Assembly (NCBI RefSeq): GCF_009758205.1
Contig: NZ_WRXN01000005.1
Coordinates: forward strand, 467,035-531,034
Direction of reading: 5' to 3'
Length of the DNA: 64,000 nt
Source: Chitinophaga tropicalis
Lineage (GTDB): Bacteria; Bacteroidota; Bacteroidia; Chitinophagales; Chitinophagaceae
Position numbers and translations under genes: made by a program
The notes under the pieces: model-generated
Seen by the model: the letters and a program-made list of their open reading frames with translations, nothing else
Databases searched by the model: none
What the model was told of the DNA's origin: nothing
Shown here: positions 62,490 to 64,000 of the stretch, one piece after another
Layout: each line of letters begins with the position of its first letter
How positions within the stretch are numbered: position 1 is the first letter of the stretch

Positions 62490-63479
62490 ATGAAACCTAT
62501 ATCCAGCCTTGTTTTATCGTCAATATTTCTGGTATTACTAATTTCTTCATGTCGAAAAGAAGCAACAAAACAGGAAACCAACCAAACCAATTCTGAAAAG
62601 CTTAAAGAAGTAATTGCCTGGCTTGATATCCAGGATCAAAAATTTGCAAACTTGCCAATAATACGACATACAATATCCGAACTTAGAGAAAATATAGTTG
62701 GTTCCCAATTGAGTACGGAAGTACTTAATGATAAGCAAAGCTTAATTATAATCCCTTTAAAAAGTGAGTACAAGGCTATTAATTTTACCAGCGATCAATC
62801 ATTTAAAAATTTGGTAATAATTGAAAGCGACCATCAATTAATGCTAAGTAACATTATTGAAATTATTCCAAAGGACCAACACTATGATAAAGTCCCCGCT
62901 AATCTTATTTCAAAAATTTATAACAATAGTGAAAATGAATTAAACGGTACTTTCAGTTTTCTTTCTCTGGCAAATACACTTGTAGAGAGCAGGGAATACA
63001 AGAATGGGAAGCTTTTTTTTATAAATAAGCCATCCGAAAGCAAAAAAAAATCCGCTGGTAGCAATGCCCGAATCGAAGATGATCCCACAACGGTGGAAGG
63101 ATATTATGGGGAAGAATGGGATAGTTATTCTTCAATCAGTGATCCGGATCCAACATTTGACTCCGATTTATCAGGCGCCTATTATGTTCCTATCAAATAT
63201 CACTATAATGCTCAGGTAATAAGAGTCAAGGATACAAGGGAAATCATAAATGTAGTGGTAGATCCAATTACAGCTGAACCTATGCAAGCAACCTATACCG
63301 ATAGATATGGCAGAATAGTGACAAGATATTTAACCCTTTTTGATCATTTTACCTCTTTTGCACTCTTAAATTCAATAACTGTGGAGATAAACTGGTCTTG
63401 TGCAATCTATGCGCAGTACGGTTTTATCGGAGGCCCATGGTCAAGGCAATGGTATAAGAATTTTTCTGCTATTAGGTGA
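62490..63479 (+). CDS. Lipoprotein of unknown function (329 aa)
   Basis: A protein with a lipobox (VLLISSC, Cys21) and no other membrane segment. The mature part is mixed, lysine- and asparagine-rich, with a beta-rich C-terminal third (YYVPIKYHYNAQVIRV) that ends WYKNFSAIR. Base composition is more AT-rich than the rest of the window, which fits horizontal acquisition. The C-terminus lies close to transposase debris, so the gene may be shortened. No family recognised. Confidence 0.75.
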   Translation: MKPISSLVLSSIFLVLLISSCRKEATKQETNQTNSEKLKEVIAWLDIQDQKFANLPIIRHTISELRENIVGSQLSTEVLNDKQSLIIIPLKSEYKAINFTSDQSFKNLVIIESDHQLMLSNIIEIIPKDQHYDKVPANLISKIYNNSENELNGTFSFLSLANTLVESREYKNGKLFFINKPSESKKKSAGSNARIEDDPTTVEGYYGEEWDSYSSISDPDPTFDSDLSGAYYVPIKYHYNAQVIRVKDTREIINVVVDPITAEPMQATYTDRYGRIVTRYLTLFDHFTSFALLNSITVEINWSCAIYAQYGFIGGPWSRQWYKNFSAIR

Positions 63480-63549
63480 GAATGGAACTAAAGGGTTATT
63501 GAAAGCCACAAAAATAGCACAGCAATTTCAATTGGGGATAGCTTGCTAA

Positions 63550-63883
63550 CGAATAATAATAGCCATGATCAAGGGCACGCAGGCCGATAGGGTGATTGAA
63601 GTACTAAAAAGAATACCTAAGCGATTACGTAGGCTGGTAGAGGAAGTAACATTAGATATGGCAGCGAGCATGAACTCGACAGTTCAAAGATGCTTTCCTA
63701 ATGCTCATCGTGTAATAGACAGGTTCCATGTACAGAAGCTGGCTTTTGAGGCTGTGCAGGAGATCCGTATTCACCATCGATGGCAGGCATTAGAAGAAGA
63801 AAATACAGCTATGGACCAGGCCAAACGACAAGGGCATGCTTATCAACCTAAGATCTTACCCAACGGGGATAGCTGTAAGCAGT
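63550..63883 (+). pseudogene. Internal fragment of an ISL3-type (ISAon1-like) transposase
   Basis: About 110 codons translate to KGTQADRVIEVLKRIPK, then EVTLDMAASMNSTVQRCFPNA, HRVIDRFHVQKLAFEAVQEI and HRWQALEEEN. The D-M-A...FPNA...V-x-D-x-F-H-V layout is the DDE core of ISL3-type transposases. The left end is cut by an in-frame stop (63547) and the right end stops at NGDSCKQ, where homologues continue, so both ends are missing. The right break coincides with the start of the 23-24-bp repeats. Confidence 0.75.
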
Positions 63884-63892
63884 AAATAATAA

Positions 63893-63985
63893 TGCAGCAA
63901 AATCGGTAAATATGAGTGCAGCAAAAACGGTAACAATGCTACAGCAAAAATGGCAACATTAGTGCAGCAATAAGGCTACAGTTGT
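63893..63985. repeat. Four 23-24-bp terminal-type repeats, probable IS21-family end
   Basis: Units starting at 63893, 63917, 63940 and 63963 follow the pattern TGCAGCAAAAACGGTAACA (third unit TACAGCAAAAATGGCAACA, fourth diverged). Multiple ~20-bp repeats at an end are typical of IS21-family elements. Their position exactly where the ISL3-type transposase breaks off suggests that this element interrupts it; its genes would lie beyond base 64000. Confidence 0.5.
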
Positions 63986-64000
63986 TACATAGTTCATCCC

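Noticed and set aside
63893..63985. CRISPR array
   Set aside because: Units are directly adjacent 23-24-bp repeats without spacers and sit at a transposase break.

Overview
The window looks like a chromosomal segment of a Bacteroidota bacterium of the Chitinophaga type. The evidence is two SusC/SusD pairs, an ECF-sigma/FecR relay, a LytS/LytTR two-component pair, DUF5107-TPR, TraB/GumN and HTTM proteins, many lipoprotein signals, weak Shine-Dalgarno sites and several TAnnTTTG -7 boxes. I see no rRNA, tRNA, CRISPR array or complete insertion sequence.

Layout. Positions 1-2.5 kb look like mobile-element debris: a partial winged-helix gene overlapping a small gene, an RteC-like gene overlapping a second ORF, and a gene-free stretch with helically phased AT repeats and about five 24-bp iteron-like repeats, reminiscent of a replication origin. 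From 2.5 to 9.5 kb there are a serine hydrolase, an ABC exporter, a lipoprotein with a subtilisin fold but degenerate catalytic residues, a PQQ-type sugar dehydrogenase and a secreted protein of unknown function. From 9.8 to 15.6 kb lies a sugar module: a DUF5107-TPR protein and an MFS sugar porter, divergent from an AraC regulator. From 15.6 to 23.6 kb there are small enzymes, a NEW3/ABC-2 export operon, a DUF1624 membrane protein, an Lrp regulator and an unknown three-TM protein.

From 23.7 to 31.7 kb a PLC-X-like protein and a very long TraB/GumN protein form a pair, followed by an outer-membrane barrel protein and an HPP membrane protein. From 31.8 to 38.1 kb is a minimal pectin locus, SusD/SusC divergent from a PL1 pectate lyase. 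From 38.3 to 41.6 kb are an unknown secreted protein, a LytS-type kinase with its LytTR regulator, and a PepSY-like protein. From 41.8 to 47.8 kb is a tight operon of DUF4856 lipoprotein, imelysin-like lipoprotein, HTTM membrane protein and TonB-dependent receptor, probably for metal (iron) acquisition.

From 47.9 to 52 kb there are single genes (DUF1444, alpha/beta hydrolase, DUF6263-like, serine hydrolase). From 52 to 58.9 kb is a complete cell-surface signalling locus: sigma factor, FecR, STN-containing SusC and SusD. From 59 to 61.8 kb are PpnP, a carboxymuconolactone-decarboxylase-like protein convergent with an ECF41 sigma factor (with a candidate ECF41 promoter), and an alpha/beta hydrolase. 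The last 2.2 kb are decayed accessory DNA: a propeller-protein fragment, a lipoprotein, an internal ISL3-type transposase fragment, and four 23-24-bp repeats that look like the end of an IS21-type element running off the window.
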